NCBI GenBank assembly: GCA_004555725.1
Contig: SFHC01000001.1
Span: forward strand, 116,817-180,816
Source: [Eubacterium] saphenum
Lineage (GTDB): Bacteria > Bacillota > Clostridia > Peptostreptococcales > Anaerovoracaceae
Length of the DNA stretch: 64,000 nt
Reading direction: 5' to 3'
The notes beneath the pieces were generated by a model. That model was not told the origin of the DNA and ran no database searches. It saw only the letters and a list, made by a program, of their open reading frames with translations. Each line of letters starts with the position of its first letter. Position 1 is the stretch's first letter. Shown here in pieces: positions 7,582 through 16,070 of this stretch. A program made the translations under genes and the position numbers.

Positions 7582-8418
7582 ATGAAGGTAGCAATCTTTG
7601 GAGCTGGAACAATGGGTTCCGGTATCGCACAGGTCATGGCTGCTCACGGACATACAGTTCTGATGTATGCCAGCAGTGTTGCTTCTGCACAGCGTCATAA
7701 GGACAAGCTTGCCGCTTCCCTTGAAAAGAAAGTCAGCAAGGGCAAAATGAAGGAAGAGGACAAGAACGCGATCCTGGATAAGATTCTCGTAGAAGAGAAA
7801 TCTGCAGCTGCAGACGCAGATCTGGTTATCGAGTGCGTTAAAGAAGAGATGGCAACGAAGAGAGCTCTTCTGGGCGAACTTGATGAGATGTGCAAACCAG
7901 AGACCGTATTCGCGTCCAATACTTCTTCACTCTCCGTTACAGAGATGGGAAATGGACTGAAGCATCCAGTAATCGGAATGCATTTCTTCAATCCGGTTCC
8001 AGTTATGAAGCTGGTTGAAGTTATTCGCGGAGCTAACACAACACAGGAAACATTCGAATTCATCTACAACCTCGCAAAGGAAATCGGCAAGGATCCTGTA
8101 GAAGTTTCCGAAGCGCCTGGATTTGTTGTTAACCGTATCCTTGTTCCTATGATCAACGAGGCAGTAGAAGTTCTGTATCAGGGCGTCGCGTCCAGAGATG
8201 ATATTGATAAGGGCATGAAGCTCGGAGCTAACCATCCGATGGGACCTCTTCAGCTGGCAGACTTTGTCGGTGTGGATATCGTTCTGGCGGTTATGGAGAC
8301 AATCTACAATGAAACCGGAGATTCCAAGTATCGTCCGTCTCTCCTGCTGAAGAAGATGGTTCGTGGAGGACTGCTGGGAGTCAAGACCGGCAAGGGCTTC
8401 TATGACTATTCAAAATAA
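7582..8418 (+). CDS. hbd: 3-hydroxybutyryl-CoA dehydrogenase
   Basis: 278-residue dehydrogenase reducing acetoacetyl-CoA to 3-hydroxybutyryl-CoA with NAD(P)H. The N-terminal Rossmann motif GAGTMGSGIA (residues 7-16), the substrate/catalytic stretch VIGMHFFNPVPVMKLVEVI with the conserved His, and the C-terminal NHPMGPLQLADFVGVD are all intact, and the length is normal for the family. RBS AGGAGG is 7 nt before ATG 7582. It is the first gene of the six-gene butyrate operon and follows the structured leader RNA. Confidence 0.97.
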   Translation: MKVAIFGAGTMGSGIAQVMAAHGHTVLMYASSVASAQRHKDKLAASLEKKVSKGKMKEEDKNAILDKILVEEKSAAADADLVIECVKEEMATKRALLGELDEMCKPETVFASNTSSLSVTEMGNGLKHPVIGMHFFNPVPVMKLVEVIRGANTTQETFEFIYNLAKEIGKDPVEVSEAPGFVVNRILVPMINEAVEVLYQGVASRDDIDKGMKLGANHPMGPLQLADFVGVDIVLAVMETIYNETGDSKYRPSLLLKKMVRGGLLGVKTGKGFYDYSK

Positions 8419-8443
8419 CTGTTGATTAAAGGAGATAAAAGCT

Positions 8444-9589
8444 ATGGATTTTGAGCTGAGTAAAGAGCATCAGATGCTCCAGAAGTTATACCGCGAATTC
8501 GCGGAGAACGAGGTTGAGCCGATTGCTGCAGAGATCGACGAGGAAGAGCGCTTCCCATCCGAAACAATCCCGAAGCTGGCAAAAATCGGCATGATGGGTA
8601 TCCCTTGGCCTAAGGAAGTTGAAGGATCAGGAGCAGATAACGTTGCTTATGCAATGGCAATTGAGGAAATCGCGAAGAAGTGCGTAACAACATCCACAAT
8701 CGTTGCAGCACACACATCTCTCTGTACTTACCCGATCTTTCATTTCGGAACAAAAGAGCAGATTGAAAAATATGTTCCGGATCTGGCAAGCGGCAGAAAG
8801 CTCGGAGCTTTCGGACTGACAGAGCCTGAAGCAGGAACAGACTCCGCAGCACAGCAGACAGAAGCTGTTCTGGACGGTGATCATTATGTTCTGAACGGAA
8901 CCAAGTGCTTCATCACTAACGCGTCTGAGGCTGATGTATTCATGGTTGTAGCTATGACAGACAAGTCAAAAGGCAACCACGGAATTTCCACTTTCATTGT
9001 TGAGAAGGGTATGCCGGGATTCTCTGTAGGCCCTCACGAAAAGAAGATGGGTATCCGCGGAAGCGCTACTTCCGATCTGATCTTTGAAGACTGCATCGTT
9101 CCAAAGGAGAACATGCTGTACAAAGAAGGAAAAGGATTCAAGGTTGCAATGAATACCCTGGACGGAGCTCGTGTCGGTGTTGCTGCTCAGGCACTTGGTG
9201 TTGCTGAAGGAGCAATTGACGAGACAATCAAGTACGTTAAGGAACGTGTTCAGTTCGGAAGAAGAATCAGTCAGTTCCAGAATACACAGTTCGAACTTGC
9301 AGACATGCAGGCAAGAACAGACGCAGGAAAAGGTCTGGTTTACCGTGCAGCTTGTGCAAAAGACAGAAACGATCCTAAGACCGGATACTATTCTGCAATG
9401 GCAAAGATGTATTGCGGCAGAAACGCTTCTGATGTTACACGCCGCTGCCTGCAGCTGTTCGGTGGTTATGGATATATCCGTGACTTCCCGATCGAGCGTA
9501 TGATGCGTGACGCGAAGATCACAGAGATCTATGAGGGAACATCTGAAGTTCAGAAGATCGTTGTTTCTCGTGCTATGGGAGTGAAATAG
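8444..9589 (+). CDS. bcd: Butyryl-CoA dehydrogenase
   Basis: 381-residue FAD acyl-CoA dehydrogenase converting crotonyl-CoA to butyryl-CoA. With EtfAB of the same operon it probably forms the electron-bifurcating Bcd-Etf complex that also reduces ferredoxin. Seen: FGLTEPEAGTDSA near 125 and CFITNASEADVF near 155 (FAD/substrate site), and the catalytic Glu364 in IYEGTSEVQKI near the C terminus. RBS AAAGGAGAT lies 9 nt before ATG 8444. Gap to hbd is 25 bp; the CoA-transferase gene begins 8 bp after its stop. Confidence 0.96.
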   Translation: MDFELSKEHQMLQKLYREFAENEVEPIAAEIDEEERFPSETIPKLAKIGMMGIPWPKEVEGSGADNVAYAMAIEEIAKKCVTTSTIVAAHTSLCTYPIFHFGTKEQIEKYVPDLASGRKLGAFGLTEPEAGTDSAAQQTEAVLDGDHYVLNGTKCFITNASEADVFMVVAMTDKSKGNHGISTFIVEKGMPGFSVGPHEKKMGIRGSATSDLIFEDCIVPKENMLYKEGKGFKVAMNTLDGARVGVAAQALGVAEGAIDETIKYVKERVQFGRRISQFQNTQFELADMQARTDAGKGLVYRAACAKDRNDPKTGYYSAMAKMYCGRNASDVTRRCLQLFGGYGYIRDFPIERMMRDAKITEIYEGTSEVQKIVVSRAMGVK

Positions 9590-9597
9590 TCGCAGTT

Positions 9598-10905
9598 ATG
9601 AGTGATTTCCAGAAGCTATATGCAGAAAAAAGGATGACGCCGCAGCAGGCGGCTGAACAGCTGGAAAGCGGTATGCAGATCGCAGCTGATATTGCGCTCG
9701 CGCAGCCGTACAGATTCTACGAAGCTGTGGCGGAACGGGTTCGCAAAGGTGAACTGAAACATATGACGCAGCATTCTCTGCTGGATACCAAGGCGGCGTC
9801 TTTTATGACAGATCCTGAAGTCGCAGAGAACTACCGGGGAGTGGACTGGTTTGCCGGCGCCTTCGGACGCAAGGCGGTCAATGCCGGAATGATGGATGTC
9901 ATGCCGGGATACTACAGAGACATTCCTTCCATCATGGGAGATCTGGTACAGCCGGATGTGTACGTCGGAGTCGTGTCTCCGATGGATAAGCATGGATATT
10001 TCAGCACAGGCTGTGATCATTCCATTACAGACGGCATACTGAAATCCGCAAAGAAGATATTCCTGCAGGTTAATCCTAAGATGCCGAGGAGCTTATCCTC
10101 CACGCAGCTGCATATTTCTCAGGTTGACGGACTTTGGGAAGACGATGAAGATCTTCCGACGATTCAGCCGGGGAAAGTGGATGATGTGAGTAAAAAGATC
10201 GCGGGCTTTATTGCCCCGGAGATTCCGGACGGAGCTACTCTTCAGCTCGGAATCGGATCTGTTCCGGACGCGGTAGCGGAGGGACTGAAGGATCATCGCC
10301 ATCTGGGAATACATACGGAAATGTTCACCAACAGCATGGTTGATCTTATTGAATGCGGGGCGGTTGACAACTCTATGAAACCGATTCACAGAGGAAATAC
10401 CGTGGCGACATTCGCATTCGGATCCAGAAAAATGTACGATTTCATCGATGATAATCCGACATTTGAAATGCTTCCGGTTAATTATGTAAATGACCCGAGA
10501 ATCATTGCACAGCATCCGAATTTCATCTCGATCAACGCAGCTGTACAGGTTGACTTTTTCGGTCAGGTCTGTGCGGAGTCGGTAGGTACCAAGCATATTT
10601 CCGGTACGGGAGGACAGTCTGATTTTGTCCGCGGTGCTGTAAAGTCAGAAGGAGGAAGGAGCTATATCGCATTTCCATCCACGGCTGCACACGGTACAAT
10701 CAGCAGAATCGTCCCGACGCTCACACCGGGATCGCAGGTATCGACGAGTAAAAACGATGTTGACTGCGTCGTAACTGAGTACGGAATAGCAAGACTCAGA
10801 GGCAAGACTCTGGGAGAGCGTGCAAAAGCTCTGATTGCAATCGCTGATCCGAAATTCCGCGACGAATTAACGCTTCAGGCGAAGAAAGAAAACATTATCA
10901 TATAA
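9598..10905 (+). CDS. Acetyl-CoA hydrolase/transferase family protein, probable butyryl-CoA:acetate CoA-transferase
   Basis: 435-residue class I CoA-transferase of the Cat/But/AbfT type, moving CoA from an acyl-CoA to acetate. Visible: LQLGIGSVPDAVAEGL near 215, the Glu-containing GIHTEMFTNSMVDL near 238 (likely catalytic Glu), GTGGQSDFVRGA near 336 and EYGIARLRGKT near 391. Because it lies between bcd and etfB, the natural reading is butyryl-CoA:acetate transferase, the last step of butyrate formation. 4-Hydroxybutyrate CoA-transferase is a close alternative. The RBS is weak (GGAGTG inside the end of bcd), so translation may be coupled to bcd. Confidence 0.85.
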   Translation: MSDFQKLYAEKRMTPQQAAEQLESGMQIAADIALAQPYRFYEAVAERVRKGELKHMTQHSLLDTKAASFMTDPEVAENYRGVDWFAGAFGRKAVNAGMMDVMPGYYRDIPSIMGDLVQPDVYVGVVSPMDKHGYFSTGCDHSITDGILKSAKKIFLQVNPKMPRSLSSTQLHISQVDGLWEDDEDLPTIQPGKVDDVSKKIAGFIAPEIPDGATLQLGIGSVPDAVAEGLKDHRHLGIHTEMFTNSMVDLIECGAVDNSMKPIHRGNTVATFAFGSRKMYDFIDDNPTFEMLPVNYVNDPRIIAQHPNFISINAAVQVDFFGQVCAESVGTKHISGTGGQSDFVRGAVKSEGGRSYIAFPSTAAHGTISRIVPTLTPGSQVSTSKNDVDCVVTEYGIARLRGKTLGERAKALIAIADPKFRDELTLQAKKENIII

Positions 10906-10929
10906 GAATTGATAAGGATGGTTTTAAAT

Positions 10930-11730
10930 ATGAAAATTCTTGTTTGTGTCAAGCAGGTTCCTGATACATCTGGTGTAGTAGCAGTGAACCCGGATGGAAC
11001 CCTGGACCGTGCGTCCATGGAAACAATCATTAATCCTGATGACCTGAACGCAGTAGAGGCTGCCCTTCAGTTGAAAGACGAGACCGGCTGCAAGGTTGTA
11101 GTAGTTACCATGGGACCGCCGCCGGCAGAAGGAATGCTGAGAGAGCTGGAAGCTATGGGAGCTGATGAAGCTTACCTGCTTTCCGACCGTGCATTCGGAG
11201 GATCCGATACATACGCTACTTCCCAGATTATCGCAGCAGCGCTGCATAAGATCGGCATCGATGATGATGACGTTGTAATGTGCGGACGTCAGGCTATCGA
11301 TGGAGATACGGCTCAGGTCGGACCGCAGATCGCTGAGAAACTCAACCTGCCTCAGGTAACATATGTTGGCGACATTCATAAGAAGGGCAACAAGATCACA
11401 TGCAAGCGCATGCTGGAAGACGGCTACATGACCATTGAAGTTGAGACGCCTTGCCTGCTGACCTGCATCAAGGAACTGAATGAGCCTAGATACATGTCTG
11501 TCGGCAGAATCATGGATTCCTATTCAATGCCTTTGACGGTGCTCGATAACGAAGCACTGAAAGATGAACCTCTGATCGATCCTACTACGATTGGTCTGAA
11601 GGGATCTCCTACAAACATCCTGACATCATTCACACCGCCGCAGAAGGGCGCTGGAACAATGCTGGAAGGAAATGGTGCAGAAACATGCCAGAAACTCGCA
11701 GGAATCCTGGCTGAGAAGCACATCATCTGA
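10930..11730 (+). CDS. etfB: Electron transfer flavoprotein, beta subunit
   Basis: 266-residue EtfB starting MKILVCVKQVPDT. Together with EtfA it carries FAD (and AMP or a second FAD) and hands electrons from NADH to butyryl-CoA dehydrogenase and ferredoxin in bifurcating complexes. The DGTLDR motif, the MGPPPAEGMLRELEAMGADE stretch near 67 and CGRQAIDGDTAQVGPQ near 120 (nucleotide-binding region) are intact. ATG 10930 was chosen over the in-frame ATGs at 10909 and 10918, because the protein then starts at the family-typical MKI and AAGGATG lies upstream. Confidence 0.95.
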   Translation: MKILVCVKQVPDTSGVVAVNPDGTLDRASMETIINPDDLNAVEAALQLKDETGCKVVVVTMGPPPAEGMLRELEAMGADEAYLLSDRAFGGSDTYATSQIIAAALHKIGIDDDDVVMCGRQAIDGDTAQVGPQIAEKLNLPQVTYVGDIHKKGNKITCKRMLEDGYMTIEVETPCLLTCIKELNEPRYMSVGRIMDSYSMPLTVLDNEALKDEPLIDPTTIGLKGSPTNILTSFTPPQKGAGTMLEGNGAETCQKLAGILAEKHII

Positions 11731-11751
11731 TGAAAGGAGATTATAAGAGCT

Positions 11752-12894
11752 ATGCCTACTTACAGTAATACAAATACAGCTGCTTATAAGAACGTATGGG
11801 TCTTCTGCGAGCAGCGTGAAGGCAAATTAATGCCAACTGATTTTGAGCTTATTTCTGAAGGACGTAAGCTGGCAGATGAGCTGGGAGTAAAGCTCTGCGG
11901 ACTTCTGCTTGGACACAATGTCGAGGGAATTGCAAAGGAACTCGGCGGATATGGCGCGGATGAAGTGCTGATTGCAGATGATCCGCTCCTGGAAGTATAT
12001 ACAACAGACGGATATACCAAGGTTATTTGCGATACAGTAGAAGATCTGAAGCCTGAAGTACTCCTGTTCGGAGCTACCAACATCGGCCGTGACCTGGGAC
12101 CGCGCTGTGCAGCTCGTCTGCACACTGGACTGTGCGCTGACTGTACACATTTGGACGTTGATATGCCGCTGTACATGGACTTCCTGAAAGAGAATTCCAC
12201 ACTGCCGGAAAGCAGACTGGATCTGATCGAGAAGCATACCGTCAAGGTACTCGGTGAAGACCATGATACTACGAGAGACCTCAAGATGACTCGTCCGGCT
12301 TTCGGAGGACATCTGATGGCATCCATCATCTGCCCGCGTTTCCGTCCGGCAATGGCAACGGTTCGTCCTGGCGTACTTGCTAAGGCTCCGTTTGATCAGG
12401 CAAAGGCAGACGCCGTTCAGATCACACCGGTTAAGTTCGAGCTTGCTGCTTCTGATATCCATGAGGATGTTAAGGAAGTTGTAAAGGCTGCGAAGAAGCT
12501 GGTAGATCTGGTTGGTGCAGACTACATCGTTTCCGTCGGAAGAGGAATCAGCAAGGACGTAGAGACAGGAATCAAACTGGCTCAGGAACTGGCAGATGTT
12601 CTCGGCGGAGTTGTCGGAGGATCCCGTGTAGCAGTCGATTCCGGATGGCTGACACCAGATCATCAGGTAGGACAGACAGGTAAGACTGTTCATCCGAAGA
12701 TCTACATTGCGCTGGGTATTTCCGGATCCATTCAGCATAAGGCAGGAATGTCTGATTCTGAGTGCATCATCGCAGTAAATAAGAATGCGAACGCACCGAT
12801 CTTTGAGGTCGCTGACTACGGAATCACCGGAGACCTGTTCAAGGTTACACCGCTTCTGACAGAGGCAATCAAGGCTGCAAAGGCTGCAAAATAA
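11752..12894 (+). CDS. etfA: Electron transfer flavoprotein, alpha subunit
   Basis: 380-residue EtfA, the FAD-binding partner of EtfB. The C-terminal FAD domain is clear: GRGISKDVETGIKLAQELA, VVGGSRVAVDSGWLTPDHQV and GISGSIQHKAGMSDSECIIA, then NANAPIFEVADYGITGDLFK. Length exceeds the short housekeeping EtfA, mainly through an N-terminal extension of about 15 residues before VWVFCEQREG, as in clostridial butyrate-operon EtfA. RBS AAAGGAGAT is 12 nt before ATG 11752. Only 21 bp separate it from etfB. Confidence 0.95.
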   Translation: MPTYSNTNTAAYKNVWVFCEQREGKLMPTDFELISEGRKLADELGVKLCGLLLGHNVEGIAKELGGYGADEVLIADDPLLEVYTTDGYTKVICDTVEDLKPEVLLFGATNIGRDLGPRCAARLHTGLCADCTHLDVDMPLYMDFLKENSTLPESRLDLIEKHTVKVLGEDHDTTRDLKMTRPAFGGHLMASIICPRFRPAMATVRPGVLAKAPFDQAKADAVQITPVKFELAASDIHEDVKEVVKAAKKLVDLVGADYIVSVGRGISKDVETGIKLAQELADVLGGVVGGSRVAVDSGWLTPDHQVGQTGKTVHPKIYIALGISGSIQHKAGMSDSECIIAVNKNANAPIFEVADYGITGDLFKVTPLLTEAIKAAKAAK

Positions 12895-12959
12895 TTAATT
12901 GAATATGTCTACATGCAATCGAAACAGGGATTGCGTAATTGAGAAATAATTATCCGTAA

Positions 12960-12976
12960 AGGGGGCGGAGAGCCCC
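12960..12976 (+). promoter_or_regulatory. GC-rich hairpin just upstream of the thl RBS
   Basis: GGGGGC-GGAGA-GCCCCC ends 3 nt before GAAGGAGG of thl. It has no T-run, so it is not a classical terminator; an RNA processing/stability element or partial attenuator in the 96-bp etfA-thl gap is likely. Confidence 0.5.
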
Positions 12977-12990
12977 CGAAGGAGGTAACT

Positions 12991-14229
12991 ATGGAAATCA
13001 AGGATGTTGTAATCGTAAGTGCTTGCCGTACAGGTATTGGTAAATTCCTCGGTGAATTCAAGAACGTTTCTGCAAGAGAACTGGCTATGACAGCTGGTAA
13101 AGAAGCAATCAAGCGCGCAGGCATCAAGCCTGAGGACGTTGATGAAATCGTTATGGGTGAGTGCTTCACCGCTATGCAGGGCTCCCTGCCAGCTCGTCAG
13201 GTAGGTATGAGAATCGGCATGAGAGAAGACAGTGACGCATGCACAGTTAACCAGAACTGCGCATCCGCTATGAGAGCTCTTGAAATTGCCTGCAACGACA
13301 TTCAGCTTGGAAAGACAGAAATTGGCCTGGCTATGGGTGTTGAGAATATGTCCCTGGCACCGTTCGTACTTCCAAAGGCTCGTATGGGATACAGAATGGG
13401 CTCCATTCCTAACGAAGGCGGAGCTGAGCTGTATGACTCCATGCTGCATGATGGACTGTTCGACTCACTGAGCGGCGGACACATGGGTGTTACAGCAGAT
13501 AACGTAGCTAAGAAGTATGGAATTACACGTGAAGAGTGCGATAAGCTCGCTGTTCAGAGCCATACAAGAGCTGCAAAGGCTACAGAAGAAGGAAAGTTCA
13601 AGGATGAGATCGTTCCTGTAATCCAGAAGAAGAGAAAACATGGTCAGGAAGTTGAGATCGTACTGGATAAGGATGAGCACTTCATTCCAGACTGCAACTA
13701 TGAAACAATCAGCAAGTTCAAGCCAGTATTCACCAAGGACGGTGTTACAACTGCTCCGAACGCATCCGGAATCAATGACGGAGCTGCTGCTCTGATCGTT
13801 ATGTCCGCAGACAAGGCTAAAGAGCTCGGAATTAAGCCGATGGCTAAGATGCTGAATATCTGCTACGCAGGTGTTGCTCCTGAGTACATGGGAATCGGAC
13901 CTGCATACGCAATTCCAAGATGCCTGAAGGGTGCTGGCGTTGACTTCAAGGATGTTGACTACTTTGAGATTAACGAGGCATTTGCTGCTCAGTTCCTCGG
14001 CGCTAAGAAGATCCTGAAGGATGAGTTTGGAATGGATGTTCCGGCTGATCGCTGCAACCTGAATGGATCCGGAATCGCTCTTGGACATCCGGTAGGATGC
14101 TCTGGAATCAGAATCATCGTTACTATGCTGTATGAGATGATGCGTCATCCAGATTGGAAGATCGGCTGTGCATCCCTCTGCGTAGGCGGTGGCCCGGCTA
14201 TGGCATCACTGTGGGAGTTGTGTGACTAA
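12991..14229 (+). CDS. thl: Acetyl-CoA acetyltransferase (thiolase)
   Basis: 412-residue thiolase condensing two acetyl-CoA to acetoacetyl-CoA, the entry step of the butyrate pathway. Active-site Cys90 in NQNCASAMRAL, the His in GHPVGCSGIRI and the second Cys (about 397) in CVGGGPAMASL are all present. The last motif is slightly unusual: most thiolases have CIGGGQG/MG, here GGGPA. RBS GAAGGAGG is 6 nt before ATG 12991. It is the last gene of the operon; a strong terminator follows. Confidence 0.95.
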   Translation: MEIKDVVIVSACRTGIGKFLGEFKNVSARELAMTAGKEAIKRAGIKPEDVDEIVMGECFTAMQGSLPARQVGMRIGMREDSDACTVNQNCASAMRALEIACNDIQLGKTEIGLAMGVENMSLAPFVLPKARMGYRMGSIPNEGGAELYDSMLHDGLFDSLSGGHMGVTADNVAKKYGITREECDKLAVQSHTRAAKATEEGKFKDEIVPVIQKKRKHGQEVEIVLDKDEHFIPDCNYETISKFKPVFTKDGVTTAPNASGINDGAAALIVMSADKAKELGIKPMAKMLNICYAGVAPEYMGIGPAYAIPRCLKGAGVDFKDVDYFEINEAFAAQFLGAKKILKDEFGMDVPADRCNLNGSGIALGHPVGCSGIRIIVTMLYEMMRHPDWKIGCASLCVGGGPAMASLWELCD

Positions 14230-14290
14230 TCCCAGTCTGAAACAATCCTCAGAACTTATATAGTGCGGTGAGAAATCACCGCGATAGCTG

Positions 14291-14326
14291 ACAATCGCTC
14301 CGGTTTTTACCGGGGCGATTGTTATT
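14291..14326 (+). terminator. Terminator of the butyrate operon
   Basis: ACAATCGC-CCGG pairs with CCGG-GCGATTGT around a TTTTTA loop, followed by TATTAT, 60 bp after thl. Confidence 0.8.
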
Positions 14327-14482
14327 ATGGAAGAACTGCGATGGAAGAGCTGCACGTCCGGGTTAACTGCCCGGCAATATACTGTAATTCGCTTCGGGAT
14401 TCGTTGCATCCAGTCCTGTTTCTCTGCTATGATACAAGGCAGTGAGTGAGTTAGAATTATTACAGAAGGAGGATGACAGAGG

Positions 14483-15370
14483 ATGACGATGGAACTGAAG
14501 ATTGAGGATTTTACGCATATTCCAAGGACAGGAGCTGAACCTGTGCTTGCGCTAAAGCATTATCGAAGCGATAATGGCAAGAGTGTTCCGCTGTTGTTTT
14601 TTCCTGCTCTTGAACGTATAGGAATTGTCCGCAGCGCCTTTACAACCAGAGTCGGCGGGTTCAGCAGAGGATGCTGCGCCTCGATGAACATCAGCTATGA
14701 CCAGTGTGATGATCCGTGGGATGTCGATCGCAATGTCAGGCTGGCAGCAGAAGCGATGCAGACCTCACCGTCTGCGATGGTTTACACAGAGCAGCAGCAC
14801 AAGACGCATGTTCAGGCAGTAACTGAGAAGGATGCAGGAAGAGGCACTGTCCGCCCGCGTGTCTGGGAAAGTGTTGACGGTCTGGTGACCAATGTTCCCG
14901 GAATTGTCCTGACAGCATTCGGATCTGACTGTACAACGCAGTATTATGTTGACCCGGTGCATAAGGCGATCGGTTTGAGTCACGCCGGTTGGCGCGGTAC
15001 GGTTGCCGGGATGGCAGAAAAAACACTTCAGGTAATGCAGGAGCAATATGGAACTGATCCGGCGGATGTTGTGGCAGCTGTCGGCCCGTCTATCTGCCGG
15101 TCGTGCTATGAAATCGGAAGTGATGTTGCTGAGGAAGTGCGCCGCATGCAGAGTGATTTTGCGGAGGAAGTGCTGGATCCATACCCGAATGGTAAGTATC
15201 ATCTGGATCTTCATCTTCTGAATCAGCGTATCATGGAGCGTTCCGGCGTTAAAACGGAGAATATATATCTGACTGATATTTGCACGCGTTGCAATCCTGA
15301 GCTGCTCTTTTCTCATCGTGTCATGGGAAGTAAACGAGGAAACAATGCGGCGCTTCTGATGCTGGTCTGA
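14483..15370 (+). CDS. pgeF: Peptidoglycan editing factor / multicopper-like laccase-domain protein (PgeF/YlmD family)
   Basis: 295-residue YfiH/LACC1-family protein. Members act as purine nucleoside phosphorylase/adenosine deaminase-type enzymes, and some were described as laccases or peptidoglycan editing factors. The metal-binding triad is visible: His in EQQHKTHVQAV near 108, Cys in GSDCTTQYYVDP near 152 and His in LSHAGWRGTVAGMAEKTL near 170; ICRSCYEIGSDVAEEV follows. The usual DCVPI is replaced by DCTTQ, a small deviation. RBS AAGGAGG lies 10 nt before ATG 14483. It stands alone between the butyrate terminator and a small ORF. Confidence 0.9.
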   Translation: MTMELKIEDFTHIPRTGAEPVLALKHYRSDNGKSVPLLFFPALERIGIVRSAFTTRVGGFSRGCCASMNISYDQCDDPWDVDRNVRLAAEAMQTSPSAMVYTEQQHKTHVQAVTEKDAGRGTVRPRVWESVDGLVTNVPGIVLTAFGSDCTTQYYVDPVHKAIGLSHAGWRGTVAGMAEKTLQVMQEQYGTDPADVVAAVGPSICRSCYEIGSDVAEEVRRMQSDFAEEVLDPYPNGKYHLDLHLLNQRIMERSGVKTENIYLTDICTRCNPELLFSHRVMGSKRGNNAALLMLV

Positions 15371-15526
15371 TTGTAAATTTGGTTTGCGGTTTTGTCACAG
15401 AAAACGTGATTTATTATCAAACAACGCAAGGATAAAATGTAATATAATATAGGTGTCGAAAGAAGACAGGGTTAATCATATCGGATTTAATCAGCAAACG
15501 AGGAATTCAGAAAGTGAGGAATCTGA

Positions 15527-15799
15527 ATGCTTGAGTTCTTCAAAACACACCGTAAGGCCAGAAAGGCGCAGAAGCGCAATGCTGAAACAGAATATAGAGA
15601 AAAGGATTTTGCGGTAGACTGCAATTCTGTAGTTGCTATGCCAGAGATCCACTGCAGCAGAAACCGGCACCGCATGCCGGCGCTGAGCATGGGACAGGGT
15701 GTGGATGTCACCTCTCCGGTTTGCAGACAGTGCAGCGTCACTTTTGATGATGTGGCTGTTCCGGAAGTTCATCCGCTCCGCGGGGCAATGAGATCGTAA
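15527..15799 (+). CDS. Hypothetical 90-residue Cys-containing protein
   Basis: Begins with a basic stretch (MLEFFKTHRKARKAQKRNAE) and contains four cysteines, including CRQC near residue 66. No family recognised. A GTGAGG-type RBS lies 9 nt before ATG 15527, and a TATAAT box is present at 15443-15448, though no good -35 partner was seen. It may be a genuine lineage-specific small protein or chance; no homology can be claimed. Confidence 0.4.
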   Translation: MLEFFKTHRKARKAQKRNAETEYREKDFAVDCNSVVAMPEIHCSRNRHRMPALSMGQGVDVTSPVCRQCSVTFDDVAVPEVHPLRGAMRS

Positions 15800-15920
15800 T
15801 TCATAGAATAGATAATAAGGATATCCTGCTCTCCTGACAGGTCCTGGATGTCCAGAAAGAAAACAGCATATAAAACCCGAGATCCATAACAGGTTTTCCG
15901 GTTTTTTTGAAACCCCAATA

Positions 15921-15975
15921 ATAGGACTGCACCGTTATACAACAAACTTGATGTTTAACGGTGCAGTCCTTTGTT
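15921..15975. terminator. Bidirectional terminator between the small ORF and gltS
   Basis: AGGACTGCACCGTTA pairs with TAACGGTGCAGTCCT across a 17-nt loop, with T-rich flanks on both strands. It ends gltS (minus) and probably the plus-strand transcript. Confidence 0.8.
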
Positions 15976-16070
15976 TATCTTCTCTATGTGTTTCATGAAC
16001 GGCTGTCAGTGAATTGGACAAAGCCTTGCCGGCCGGCAGGTGTATGCCAGAGTGAATCTCTTCTAAGCTG

